From: Baffinella frigidus
Taxonomy: Eukaryota; Cryptophyceae; Cryptomonadales; Baffinellaceae
NCBI GenBank assembly: GCA_026770585.1
Contig: MU646435.1
Coordinates: 193,226 to 204,501, forward strand
DNA length: 11,276 nucleotides
Direction: 5' to 3'
Positions 1-6,940 of this stretch are shown here, in pieces (within the stretch, counting starts at the first letter, position 1; each line of letters begins with the position of its first letter). Position numbers and translations under genes: made by a program. A model generated the notes under the pieces. The model was given only the letters and a program-made list of their open reading frames with translations. It was not told the DNA's origin and searched no databases.

Positions 1-49
1 ATGGTGACTGTGTTGCTGACGCCATGATGAAAGGAACGAACCAAAATAG

Positions 50-88
50 AGGATATGCAACACCGTTGCTAACGACTTTGCATATCCT
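50..88. repeat. Short perfect inverted repeat (hairpin)
   Basis: The 11-bp arms AGGATATGCAA (50-60) and TTGCATATCCT (78-88) are perfect reverse complements around a 17-base loop. This is seen directly. It has no G+C-rich stem or trailing T run to suggest a terminator. It may be the remnant of a small fold-back element like the others in this window. Confidence 0.7.
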
Positions 89-103
89 TTACCCTCTAAA
101 TCA

Positions 104-229
104 ATGCTGACCATGTTTCAATCACGTTGTGAACAGAACGTGTTCGACACACTTGAGAAGCAACTCATGGCCCTTCGCACCTATGGAAACACCGTGACTG
201 ATGCAGTTGAGCTTCCTCAACGACCGTGA
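104..229 (+). CDS. Small coding-like frame, possible gene fragment
   Basis: The frame is open from 50 to the TGA at 227-229, with in-frame ATGs at 104 and 113. It would give about 41 residues, including a polar segment FDTLEKQLMALRTYGNTVTD that reads like a helical protein fragment. I recognise no family. It is too short to separate from chance, the third codon positions show no strong bias, and no splice sites or polyadenylation signal clearly go with it. It may be an exon remnant or spurious. Confidence 0.15.
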   Translation: MLTMFQSRCEQNVFDTLEKQLMALRTYGNTVTDAVELPQRP

Positions 230-280
230 TGGGATTGTAAATTCTACTTCGTACGAGCCTCGTACGTCTACAGACTGATG

Positions 281-574
281 GGGAGCAATCGCAAAAGTCA
301 ACTTACATTGGCTCTCGAGTCAACTTTTGCAAAACGCTCAGATTCTGAGCGTTTTCCTGTTGTGTCAACTTAGAGCGGTTTTCTCATCTGTCACTCACCG
401 ACATGAAAATATGAACAAGGGCTCCAATTCCGGCAACTTTTGGCGTGATTCTGAAGTTTTAGAGTTTTATTTTGTGATAAAAATGCCAAAAGTGGCCGGA
501 ATTGGAGCCCTTGTTCACAAATTTCATATCGGTTGGTGGCCGACAGATGCGAAAACCGCTCTATGATTGCTCCC
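281..574. mobile_element. Long palindromic (fold-back) element with an 80-bp insertion in its left arm
   Basis: Positions 371 onward pair with positions back from 563 as an almost uninterrupted imperfect inverted repeat centred near 467 (arms about 90 bp; for example TAGAGCGGTT at 371-380 with AACCGCTCTA at 554-563). The outermost ends, GGGAGCAATC (281-290) and GATTGCTCCC (565-574), are also perfect reverse complements. The right arm runs almost directly from 563 to 565, while the left arm is interrupted by 291-370. The simplest reading is a fold-back transposon-like element that received an 80-bp insertion. The element has no coding capacity. I see no convincing target-site duplication at 280/575. 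Confidence 0.65.
291..370. repeat. Insertion within the palindrome, with its own internal repeats
   Basis: This segment is absent from the opposite arm. It contains a perfect 12+1+12 palindrome at 331-355 (arms AAAACGCTCAGA and its complement). The octamer GTCAACTT occurs at 297-304 and 319-326, and once more across its right edge at 364-371. It also has an imperfect inverted pair GCAAAAGT (291-298) and ACTTTTGC (323-330). The octamer at both ends fits an insertion flanked by a short duplication, but this is inference. Confidence 0.5.
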
Positions 575-827
575 GGTCACGTCTAAAGTAGTCCGTGCCT
601 CATTCAGGCGTCAATGGATCTGCACCGCCTGGGCCCTTCCTTGCCCCGGCGGTTGGTTCGTAGCTCGTCCTAGCGGGCGAGACGTTCTATTAATAGTGGA
701 TGATCCACCCCTACGGGGTGCTTCCGGCCCTGCGTCTCGGCCTATCTCTCCTACTGGCGTACAGCGGTCGTGTTTGTCAATTTAATCAACCTCGCTTTCC
801 CCCTTCTCGATCTCACGCTGGCACCAG
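575..827. other. Unassigned sequence upstream of the coding fragment
   Basis: I find no convincing gene here. The last part (about 795-827) is a pyrimidine-rich stretch ending in CACCAG, which would serve as a 3' splice site for the coding-like segment that follows. Confidence 0.3.
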
Positions 828-958
828 GCTCTCACGCAACATTGCTGGCGCAGCAGGTGGAGCACGAGGCTGCTCTGCAACAGCTCGTGGCGGAGCACAA
901 AGCTGCTCTCGAGATCTGCACTGGAGAGCTCAACGCGATCCGAAAGCAAAAATGTTTT
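828..958 (+). CDS. Coding fragment or exon with coiled-coil character
   Basis: From 828 the frame whose codons include 833-835 reads TLLAQQVEHEAALQQLVAEH and continues to about IRKQ near 950. Third positions are strongly G/C, and hydrophobic residues are spaced as in a heptad coiled coil. It lacks an ATG; the possible 5' boundary is the polypyrimidine-AG at 826-827. After about 955 coding character in this frame fades, while the +1 frame offers KDLQKILYQNKW near 1021-1056. This again suggests a splice site (TTTTTTCTGCAG, ending at 966) or a frameshift. A good donor-like GTGAGT lies at 1090-1095. Function is unknown. It could be an exon of a larger gene, a gene fragment captured by a transposon, or a decayed gag-like piece. 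I cannot choose between these. Confidence 0.35.
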
Positions 959-1058
959 TTCTGCAGTCCTTTCTACGGAAGGGCGTGTCGTTGGGCTATG
1001 TTGGGAGAAATCAAAACCTCAAGGACCTGCAGAAGATTCTGTACCAAAATAAATGGTC

Positions 1059-1089
1059 GGGCCACACACCGGCCCACACACCGGCCCAC
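1059..1089. repeat. Short 12-bp tandem repeat
   Basis: Two and a half units of GGCCCACACACC (first unit with one substitution) run from 1059 to 1089. No function is inferred. Confidence 0.7.
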
Positions 1090-1197
1090 GTGAGTTTCCA
1101 TCCACACAAAGGTCCACGCGGGTTCCCGCCTACCAAATTCGTGTACACACTAATTTTGGAACCTAAACCGTCAACTATTCACTGCTAGCCCCTTTTC

Positions 1198-1343
1198 CAA
1201 ACCCTAAAATCTAAACCCTAAACCCCTGACCCCTAAACCCTCAACCATAAACCATAAACCATAAAATCTAAACAATAAAATCCAAAATCTAAAACCTCAA
1301 CCCTAAAATCTAAACCCGAAACACTAAATGCGAAACCCTAAAG
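1198..1343 (-). repeat. Degenerate telomere-like tract, C-rich strand on top
   Basis: The tract consists of CCCTAAA-type units and variants (CCCTCAA, CCATAAA, AATCTAAA), so TTTAGGG reads on the minus strand. It is short and heavily mutated, and it is the only substantial tract in this orientation here. It looks like an old interstitial telomeric sequence rather than a live chromosome end. Confidence 0.85.
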
Positions 1344-1899
1344 TCGTGTCACGAAGTCTCGCTGCACTGATCCACGGTGCCTTCCCTCATCAGTAGGCAG
1401 CAGTTCGGTAGCGCGCTTTCTTAATTCCTAGGGCCCTGTGATGGTCCTACAGTATGGGACCACGCCAGGTCACACGTGAGAGTTTGACCAAGGGCTTGAC
1501 GCTTGTGTAGGTCCGGCTCTACATTTATTTTTGTAGAAGCATTTAGTTCGAGCCCTCTCTGGAAGCCTCAAGTTGATGGTCCAGCGTCATACGTTCAATT
1601 GAAGTCTCTTCTCTGCGGGAGGTGTTGGCGCAAGTGTTGGTAGGTTACGAACCTCTGGGTAGGTTATTAGGTTACGAGCCTGAAGGTTTCGGTTGGCGGA
1701 AAGCAGCTCCCCGAAGATGAATCACAACACAGAGGTACATTTACACGCAAGAGAGGTCACAGCCGGGTGGCCGCTATCTATCCCCAGAAAACCCTCTGCT
1801 CCAATGCCAAGCCAATGGCTTCAACGTCTGCCGAGGCGGGCCTATCCCCGGGTAGTCCTTACACCTGCGCCACGCGACTCCCCCCCCTGTCTTGCCACA
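1344..1899. other. Gene-free stretch with minor repeats
   Basis: I see no supported gene. At 1427-1450 there is a scrap matching the central part of the fold-back family described at 1900-2022 (CCTAGGGCCCTGTGATGGTC and following bases). A 14-bp direct repeat TAGGTTACGARCCT occurs at 1641-1654 and 1668-1681, 13 of 14 identical, and each copy can form a small hairpin. Confidence 0.4.
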
Positions 1900-2022
1900 T
1901 ACTGAAGTACCTCGCTCATAAGAAAATGAATCCCGCTAGGAACCTGCAGTACGCCAATGCCTAGGGCCCTGCGGTGGTCCTAGGGGGGGGGGGCAGTTTC
2001 GTATGAGCGAGGTACCCCTGTA
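1900..2022 (-). mobile_element. Fold-back (MITE-like) family, copy 1, left end diverged
   Basis: The right end GCGAGGTACCCCTGTA and the left TACCTCGCTCATAAGAAA match the terminal inverted repeats of the intact copies at 5504-5624 and 6394-6514. The outermost left bases are mutated (TACTGAAG instead of TACAGGGG). The central core is in reverse orientation relative to those two copies. The right arm carries an uninterrupted run of 11 G. It is non-coding. Confidence 0.8.
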
Positions 2023-2180
2023 TCGCATCCTGAACCCGCAATGTCGCTCCCCGGAAACCTTGTCTCCAGGTTAGGGGTGCAATATCTCGCCCGCGTGACC
2101 AACTCCCGATGTGTGTACACCATAGAGGCGTCGGACTGACACCCTCTGGCACACATCCGCTAGACCTCGCTCGGTCACAC
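2023..2180. other. Spacer between two fold-back copies
   Basis: No gene, RNA or clear repeat is visible. Open frames here are short and unbiased. Confidence 0.3.
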
Positions 2181-2301
2181 TACAGGGGTACCTCGCTCAT
2201 GAGAAACTACCCCGCTTGGACCTTACAGTAGGCCTATGGCTAGGGCCCTGTGGTGGTCCTAGAGGGGGGGGGGGGGTTCTTGTGAGCGAGGCACCCCTGT
2301 A
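2181..2301 (-). mobile_element. Fold-back (MITE-like) family, copy 2
   Basis: It starts TACAGGGGTACCTCGCTCAT and ends with the inverted form ...GCACCCCTGTA, at the same total length (121 bp) as the intact copies. The core orientation matches copy 1, and a 13-G run lies in the right arm. The terminal TA on both sides could be a 2-bp target-site duplication or part of the inverted repeat. Confidence 0.85.
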
Positions 2302-2379
2302 CTTGTCTTCGGGGGACGATCGGCTGGCGCCGCCTGTGCACACGGAGGTGTTTGGGTTTGAGGTTTTAGATGTTGGGTG

Positions 2380-2442
2380 TACAGGGGTATCTGTGTTATA
2401 AGAAACCAGAACTTAAGAAGTGTGTTCTTAAGTTCTGGTTTC
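2380..2442. repeat. Fold-back end fragment fused to a perfect hairpin
   Basis: TACAGGGGTATCTGTGTTAT at 2380-2399 resembles the terminal repeat of the MITE-like family. It leads straight into a different perfect inverted repeat with 18-bp arms (2402-2419 and 2425-2442) and a 5-base GTGTG loop. The shared AAGAAACC bases belong both to the family end and to the hairpin. This may be a recombined or replicated-end derivative. Confidence 0.6.
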
Positions 2443-2451
2443 AAGAACGGG

Positions 2452-2465
2452 GTTTTCCGGAAAAC
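2452..2465. repeat. Perfect 14-bp palindrome
   Basis: GTTTTCCGGAAAAC is self-complementary. It sits about 10 bases beyond the preceding hairpin and may be part of the same decayed palindromic insertion. Confidence 0.5.
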
Positions 2466-2515
2466 TTTGAAAATCGACTATTGAATAACCCACTACCACT
2501 CGGTAGGCTACGGGG

Positions 2516-2549
2516 CACGTCCCTCCCCGGAAATCCGGGAAGGGACGTG
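2516..2549. repeat. Palindrome, second family (CACGT...CCCCGGA type)
   Basis: The 16-bp arms CACGTCCCTCCCCGGA (2516-2531) and TCCGGGAAGGGACGTG (2534-2549) are inverted with one mismatch and a 2-base centre. A similar structure occurs at 10677-10708, and a shorter CCCCGGA palindrome ends the window. Confidence 0.65.
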
Positions 2550-3427
2550 ACAAATTGCTGACTGTTGGCGCCAAATTTTTCTTGGGTAAGAATGCAATAA
2601 TTAACTTAAGCATGGTTCCTCGTAGTATTCCGAGCGGAGAGCCCTGAGTGGGACTCCACTACGAGCCAGGATTTTTTGCTCAAGTCAACCCCCCTTGAAA
2701 CTGGCCACTTTAGAACCTCGGACCCCCCAGGGGGGTCCAGTTTACTACACGTGCGGTGAAATATGGTCAAAGTTGACTAAAACAAAATCTTGTGGCTAGC
2801 AGCGGACTCGCCTTGAATTGGCGCGGCGAGAAGTGGTTCTCCTGGAACACCGCCTCGTATATTACTATGGATCAACACCCTAGGGTCCCAGGGCGGTCCC
2901 AGGGGTTCGTCTGAGACCCCGCTTGGGAGGAGTCAGGCCGCAGAGGCCAAGGCCCGACGCACAAGCGAGACCAAAGATACTGTTCATTAGTCAACCACCG
3001 AGGCTCGTCACCTGTCCGACCGAGGCACCTCTCCTCCTGGCTCGCCGTGGTCGTGTTGGGCAGTTCATCAAAATTCGCGTCCCCCCCTTTCTTGCACTCG
3101 GGATTGCCGTGGACTGCGTGTGACCCTCTCCCTCGGTCAGGCTTCGCTTCCTGGAGGGGGGGCTAAACGCCGCACGTCTGCGACACCGGAAACTCTGGGG
3201 ATACAGCCCCGTGTAGGATGGCCGGAGTGACTTTACACAGTCACGTCCACTATAAGGAGATATAAGCCCGCACGTGCAGCGGATCTCTACCCCGGTTGTC
3301 AAGGGTTTCGCCGGACCGGCTCCTCGCTTTGATGCGAACCACCTCTGAGAGGGACCTTTATCACTACCGACACGCACGCCATGTGCATGCACCCCCACCG
3401 AGGCTGTGCCTCAGCAGGGACGGAACG
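2550..3427. other. Gene-free stretch with hairpins
   Basis: No reading frame here shows codon bias or a recognisable domain. Visible structures are a perfect palindrome at 2720-2738 (nine-base arms GGACCCCCC / GGGGGGTCC around an A), an inverted pair CTCGTAGT / ACTACGAG within about 2630-2665, a scrap like the fold-back core at 2880-2905, and a small hairpin GTGACT-N6-AGTCAC near 3227-3244. The minus-strand frame at 2991-3398 is open but arginine/proline-rich and unsupported. Confidence 0.35.
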
Positions 3428-3494
3428 CTTACCTCGTCCATGAAGAGCCGCACCCCCCAAGGGTTACCTCGCACATAAGGAGCCGCTCCCCCCA
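3428..3494. repeat. Two tandem degenerate ends of the fold-back family
   Basis: CTTACCTCGTCCATGAAGAG followed by a C run, then GGTTACCTCGCACATAAGGA followed by a C run, are two head-to-tail, diverged versions of the family terminal repeat (TACCTCGCTCATAAGAAAC plus C run). The second abuts the telomere-like tract that begins at 3496. No matching right ends are present. Confidence 0.6.
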
Positions 3495-3495
3495 C

Positions 3496-3915
3496 AGGGT
3501 TTAGGGTTCGGGGTTCAAGGTTCAGGGTTCAGGGTTCAGGGTTCAGGGTTTAGGGTTCAGGGTTCGGGGTTCAGGGTTCAGGATTCAAGATTCGGGGTTC
3601 GGGGTTTAGGGTTTGGGGTCAAGGTTGAGGGGTCAGGGTTGAGGAATTAGGGGTTTGGGTTGGGGATAAAAATTGGGGTTTAGGGTTTGGAGTTTAGGTT
3701 TTGTGGTCTAAGGTGTAGGTTTCAGGGTTTAGGATTCAGGTTTTAGGGTTCAGGGTTCAGGGTTCCAGGTTTAGGGGTTAGGGTTTAGGGCTTAGGGTTT
3801 AGGGTTTAGGGCTTAGGGTTGAGGGTTTAGGGTTGAGGGTTTATGGTTTAAGATTTAAGGTTGAGGGTTTAGGGTTGAGGGTTTGAGGTTCAGGGTTTAA
3901 GGTTCAAGGTTGAGT
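3496..3915 (+). repeat. Degenerate telomere-like tract, G-rich strand on top
   Basis: Heptamer-like units are mostly TTCAGGG, TTTAGGG and TTGAGGG, with many drifted units (TTCGGGG, TTTGGGG). Runs of one variant occur in blocks; for example TTCAGGG predominates near 3510-3560. This is the pattern expected if local duplication or slippage spread variants after the tract stopped being maintained by telomerase. Confidence 0.9.
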
Positions 3916-4493
3916 GTAAAGGGTGTCAAAGCACTCTGGTGCTTTACTCTCTTTGGGGAACGTCGACCCCTTAGGGGCTCCAACCCCGCAGATTGCTTGT
4001 GCAATTTAGTGTGGTCTGCCCGGAATGCTTAAGTCGACGGAATTCTTAAGTCCGAATCCAAACTGCCGAATTCGGAGAGTATTTTTAGGAGCAGGAACCG
4101 TTTCGGTTCCGGCTCAAGGGAAAAGTGGGGGGTCCGACACGGGAATCCCCAACCTTCAGTCCAAGGGAGGACCGGCACGCCAGCTCCTCCCATGTTGAGT
4201 ACAAAGCCGAAACATCAGCCCCTGGTTTTTTAACTTCGCTCATCCCCACCGCACCGGCGTACAGTGCGTTGGGTTGTGCGCTGATGCTTGATGCTCTCTC
4301 CTGCTAGCCACGTGTGCGTCTAGCACTTCACCGCCTTAGGGCGTGGCCATGCAGGGGAGGACTGACAGCTGTGCGCTTGCGCGGTGAATCCTGACTAAAA
4401 CCAGAAGCGCTGCCCAGCTTGCGTGTGCGTCACAGCATTCTTCCTCCTTTGGACGAAAGCAAGCTTAGCAGCTGAGGTTTAGGGCATGCTAGT
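3916..4493. other. Hairpin-rich spacer between telomere-like tracts
   Basis: There is no supported gene. Several inverted repeats are visible: AAAGCAC / GTGCTTT near 3938-3955; two CTTAAG sites around GTCGAC and GAATTC near 4027-4050; TCCGAAT paired with ATTCGGA near 4051-4077; and a perfect 7-bp-stem hairpin GGAACCG-TTT-CGGTTCC at 4094-4110. None has tRNA or snRNA character. Confidence 0.4.
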
Positions 4494-4567
4494 CAGGCGG
4501 GACCTTAACGCATGTCTTGACAGGTTATGAGCCCTGGCCAGGCGGGTCCTTAACGCATGTCTTGACA
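4494..4567. repeat. 29-bp direct repeat, two copies
   Basis: CAGGCGGGACCTTAACGCAT plus nine further bases (4494-4522) recurs at 4539-4567 with a single A/T difference, giving a 45-bp period. The second copy runs directly into the following telomere-like tract. It is probably a recent local duplication. Confidence 0.85.
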
Positions 4568-5378
4568 AAGGGTTTAGGGATCAGTGTTTAGGGGTAAGGG
4601 CTCAGGGTTGAGGGTTTAGGGTTCAGGGTTTAGGGTTCAAGGTTCAGGGTCCAGGTTTCAGGGTTTAGGTTTGAGGGTTCAGGGTTTAGGGTTCCAGGGG
4701 TTAAGATTTGGTGCTCAGAGTTGAGGATTGTTGAGGGTTCTGGGTTGTGAGTTGAGGTCGTAGGGTTTGGGGTTTAGGGTTTGGGGCTTTAGGTTTGGGG
4801 TTTAGGGTTTAGGGTTTAGTGCTTAAGGTTTGAGGTTTAGAATTGAAGGTTTAGGGTTCAAAGTTCAGGGCTTGGGGTTTAGGGTTTGGGGTTCAGGGTT
4901 GAGGGTTTCGGGTTCAGGGTTTAGGGTTTAGGGCTTAGGGTTTAGGGTTTAGGGTTTAGGGCTTAGGGTCTAGGGCTTAGGGTTTACGTATTAGGGTGTA
5001 GGGTTGAGGGCTAATGGTCCAGGGTTGAAGATTTGAGGGTCGAGGTTCAGGGTTTAGTGGTTGGGGTTCAGGGTTGAGGGTTAAGGGTTGAGGGTTGAGG
5101 GTTGAGGTCTTAGGGTTGGTGTTTGAGGTTCAGGGTTCAGGGTTTAGGCTTCAGGTTTTATTTTTATGGCTTAGGGCTTAGGTTTTAGTGTTGAGGGTTC
5201 AGGTGTTTAGGGTTTAGGGTTTGGGATTTAGGGTGTGGGATTTAGGGTTTAGGGTTTCAGGTTTTGAGGGTTCAGGGTTTAGGGTTTAGTGTTTAGGGTT
5301 TAGTGCTTAAGGTTTAAGGTTTAGGCTTGAGGCTTTAGGCTTTAAGCTTCAGGCTTGAGGCTTGAGAGTGTAGGGTTC
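4567..5378 (+). repeat. Longest degenerate telomere-like tract
   Basis: About 0.8 kb of TTTAGGG, TTCAGGG, TTGAGGG and GCTTAGGG variants all lie in one orientation, with the most regular TTTAGGG stretch near 4915-4960 and strong decay at the 3' end (GGCTTGAGGCTTTAGGC type). A short opposite-strand scrap (CCCTCAACCCTCAA) lies at 5477-5490. Confidence 0.9.
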
Positions 5379-5503
5379 TTGACAGTGCATTGTTCACGCG
5401 GACCTCTCCCGGATACCGGACATACCCGCCGGCGCCTGAGGTTGTGCCACTCTACTGCAACCCGTGCAGGGATAAACCCTCAACCCTCAACGAAGGAATC
5501 CGC

Positions 5504-5624
5504 TACAAGGGTACCTCGCTCATAAGAAACCGCCCCCCCCCTAGGACCACCATAAGGCCCTAGGCATAGGCCTACTGTAGGGTCCTAGGGGGGGGCGGTT
5601 TCTTATGAGCGAGGTACCCCTGTA
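5504..5624 (+). mobile_element. Fold-back (MITE-like) family, copy 3, intact
   Basis: This is a 121-bp element with nearly perfect inverted arms of about 44 bp: TACAAGGGTACCTCGCTCAT onward on the left, and the complement ending GCGAGGTACCCCTGTA on the right. Each arm carries a long C or G run followed by CCTAGGACC-type sequence. The central loop of about 32 bases (CATAAGGCCCTAGGCATAGG and on) is itself partly palindromic. It has no coding capacity. The ends are flanked by, or include, TA. Tc1/mariner-type elements duplicate TA, but the terminal sequence is not diagnostic of any superfamily I can name. Confidence 0.9.
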
Positions 5625-6188
5625 CGGCTGTCAGCCGTGGCTGAGTCTCTCTTAAGACCCACCAACCCTGACTAAGAGACCAAAACAACGATTTTTTGGA
5701 GCCATTTCCCCCTTGCAGCGGAGTCGAAAGTGACCCCGCAGACAAAAACAACAAGGTTAGAAGCCACATTCTCCCACAAAGGTCAGGTTTTTGGAGTTTT
5801 GAAAGTGCTTTGCACAACAGGTCGAAAATCGACGATTTTGTCCCCCCGTGAGGGTTGGCCGGCACCCACAGTCTCTCCTGGCGTTGAACCTTACGTCCCT
5901 CCTTGCACTGGACACGGGTGTCGTCCAGGCTTTTGCAGGCCGTTCCGCGACACCATGCAACGACCTCGGCCGTCCGGAAGCCTCGCCCTAGCTCTGTCTC
6001 TAAACAGTCGATTTCGTCTCCCCAAATTTGGTGAGACCGGACTCTTTTTCGCTCCAAAGTTGACGGATTTGTACAGCACGCCCAGTGTGGAGAGCTGGGT
6101 GTGACCACTCCCCTGCTGTCACCAGCCTGTAGGTCCTTTAGGTTTTTGAGAACTCCCACCACAAGCGGACACTGGAACGTGTTCTGCA
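5625..6188. other. Spacer with long but unconvincing open frames
   Basis: Both strands are open for long distances: minus 5572-6162 (196 codons) and plus 5730-6104 (124 codons). Neither shows codon bias or a recognisable domain, and the minus frame runs into the neighbouring fold-back element. A small palindrome AAAATCG-A-CGATTTT lies near 5825-5840. I treat this as probably non-coding, with a decayed gene possible. Confidence 0.3.
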
Positions 6189-6192
6189 GGAC

Positions 6193-6332
6193 TTATCCGG
6201 GGAAACCTATTTTTCTTTCATTTGATGGCAACGAAAATTACTACACAATTCGTTCTTATTAGTAGTATTAAAGCATTTGTGTAGTAATTTTCGTTGCCAT
6301 CAAATGAAAGAAAAACAGGTTTCCCCGGATAA
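6193..6332. mobile_element. 140-bp palindromic element with GGAC target-site duplication
   Basis: The 56-bp arms (6193-6248 and 6277-6332) are reverse complements with one mismatch around a 28-base AT-rich loop. The ends read TTATCCGGGGAAACC inward from both sides. GGAC directly flanks each end (6189-6192 and 6333-6336), consistent with a 4-bp target-site duplication. It is non-coding and can fold completely into a hairpin. The near-identity of the arms suggests recent insertion or ongoing arm correction. The terminal sequence differs from the 121-bp family, so this is a separate element. Confidence 0.8.
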
Positions 6333-6368
6333 GGACGGCCCTGCTGGTTTCAAGCATCGAGCCGTCAG

Positions 6369-6376
6369 TACAGGGG
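6369..6376. repeat. Isolated TACAGGGG end motif
   Basis: The first eight bases of the fold-back family terminus occur 25 bp before the intact copy at 6394. This may be a remnant of an earlier insertion or chance. Confidence 0.25.
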
Positions 6377-6393
6377 AACGCAGCAGAACCGGC

Positions 6394-6514
6394 TACAGGG
6401 GTACCTCGCTCATAAGAAACTGCCCCCCCCCTAGGGCCACCATAGGGCCCTAGGCATGGGCCTACTGTAGGGTCCTAGGGGGGGGCGGTTTCTTATGAGC
6501 GAGGTACCCCTGTA
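6394..6514 (+). mobile_element. Fold-back (MITE-like) family, copy 4, intact
   Basis: It has the same 121-bp length and architecture as copy 3, with complete ends TACAGGGGTACCTCGC and its complement and only a few differences (for example TGCCCC against CGCCCC, and CATAGGGCCC against CATAAGGCCC). The core orientation equals copy 3 and opposes copies 1 and 2. Together with copy 3 it brackets the 140-bp palindrome. Confidence 0.9.
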
Positions 6515-6767
6515 ATGGGTGGTCCTCAATGGGGCACACGAGTTATCCCCAGAAGGATCAAGCGAGATTGATGCGCAGTCCACACTTTCATTACACTACT
6601 TTACAGCCTCCACCGAGAGGTCCCGCCAATCACCAACCTACAAAGGCGGCTCCCATGCTAAGGCCAACCCTGCGGGCATTCCTTGCTCCTGGAGCCCTAG
6701 TAGGTCTTGGACAGTCGTAATCAAGTCGGCGCCGCATGCTTCCGACGGGCTCTCTCTCTCTACGAAC
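6515..6767. other. Probable 3' flank of the minus-strand gene
   Basis: No coding bias is clear on either strand. The plus-strand frames here and across 6519-7394 are largely shadows of the minus-strand gene. No AATAAA is visible on the minus strand downstream of the stop at 6768-6770. Confidence 0.3.
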
Positions 6768-6931
6768 CTAATACGACTTGCTACGCACCCGAGCCTCGTG
6801 GGCCGACACGGCGGCGAGCCAGTCGAGCACCTTGGTGTCGGCGCGATGCCCTGCGGCGCAGCCCTTCTCGCTCGACGCCTTGCCCGAGGCTGCTGAAGCC
6901 CCCCCCTTCAACCGCTTCAATGCCCAAGTAG
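6768..6931 (-). CDS. C-terminal coding segment of the minus-strand gene, in a shifted frame
   Basis: The frame ending at the TAG complement (6768-6770) is strongly G/C at third positions and reads TWALKRLKGG, then a small-residue linker ASAASGKASSEKGCAAGH, then DTKVLDWLAAVSAHEARVRS. It is offset from the main frame of the gene (6941-7369), whose own stop lies at 6941-6943. It could be joined by a very short GT-AG intron: removing 6932-6960 (29 nt) gives an uninterrupted frame. A one-base indel in the sequence or a frameshift mutation would also explain it. Alternatively it is a separate exon of a differently spliced transcript. The function is unknown. Confidence 0.5.
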
Positions 6932-6940
6932 CTAGGGCCT

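Noticed and set aside
2991-3398. 135-codon minus-strand open frame
   Set aside because: It is an Arg/Pro/Ser-rich translation without codon bias, in a repeat-derived GC-rich region, and looks like a chance frame.
3496-5378. Regularly repeated sequence as a possible CRISPR array
   Set aside because: The unit is a 7-bp telomere-type heptamer without unique spacers of constant length.
5572-6162. 196-codon minus-strand open frame
   Set aside because: It has no codon bias or recognisable domain, the opposite strand is open too, and its C-terminal part is made of the fold-back element at 5504-5624.
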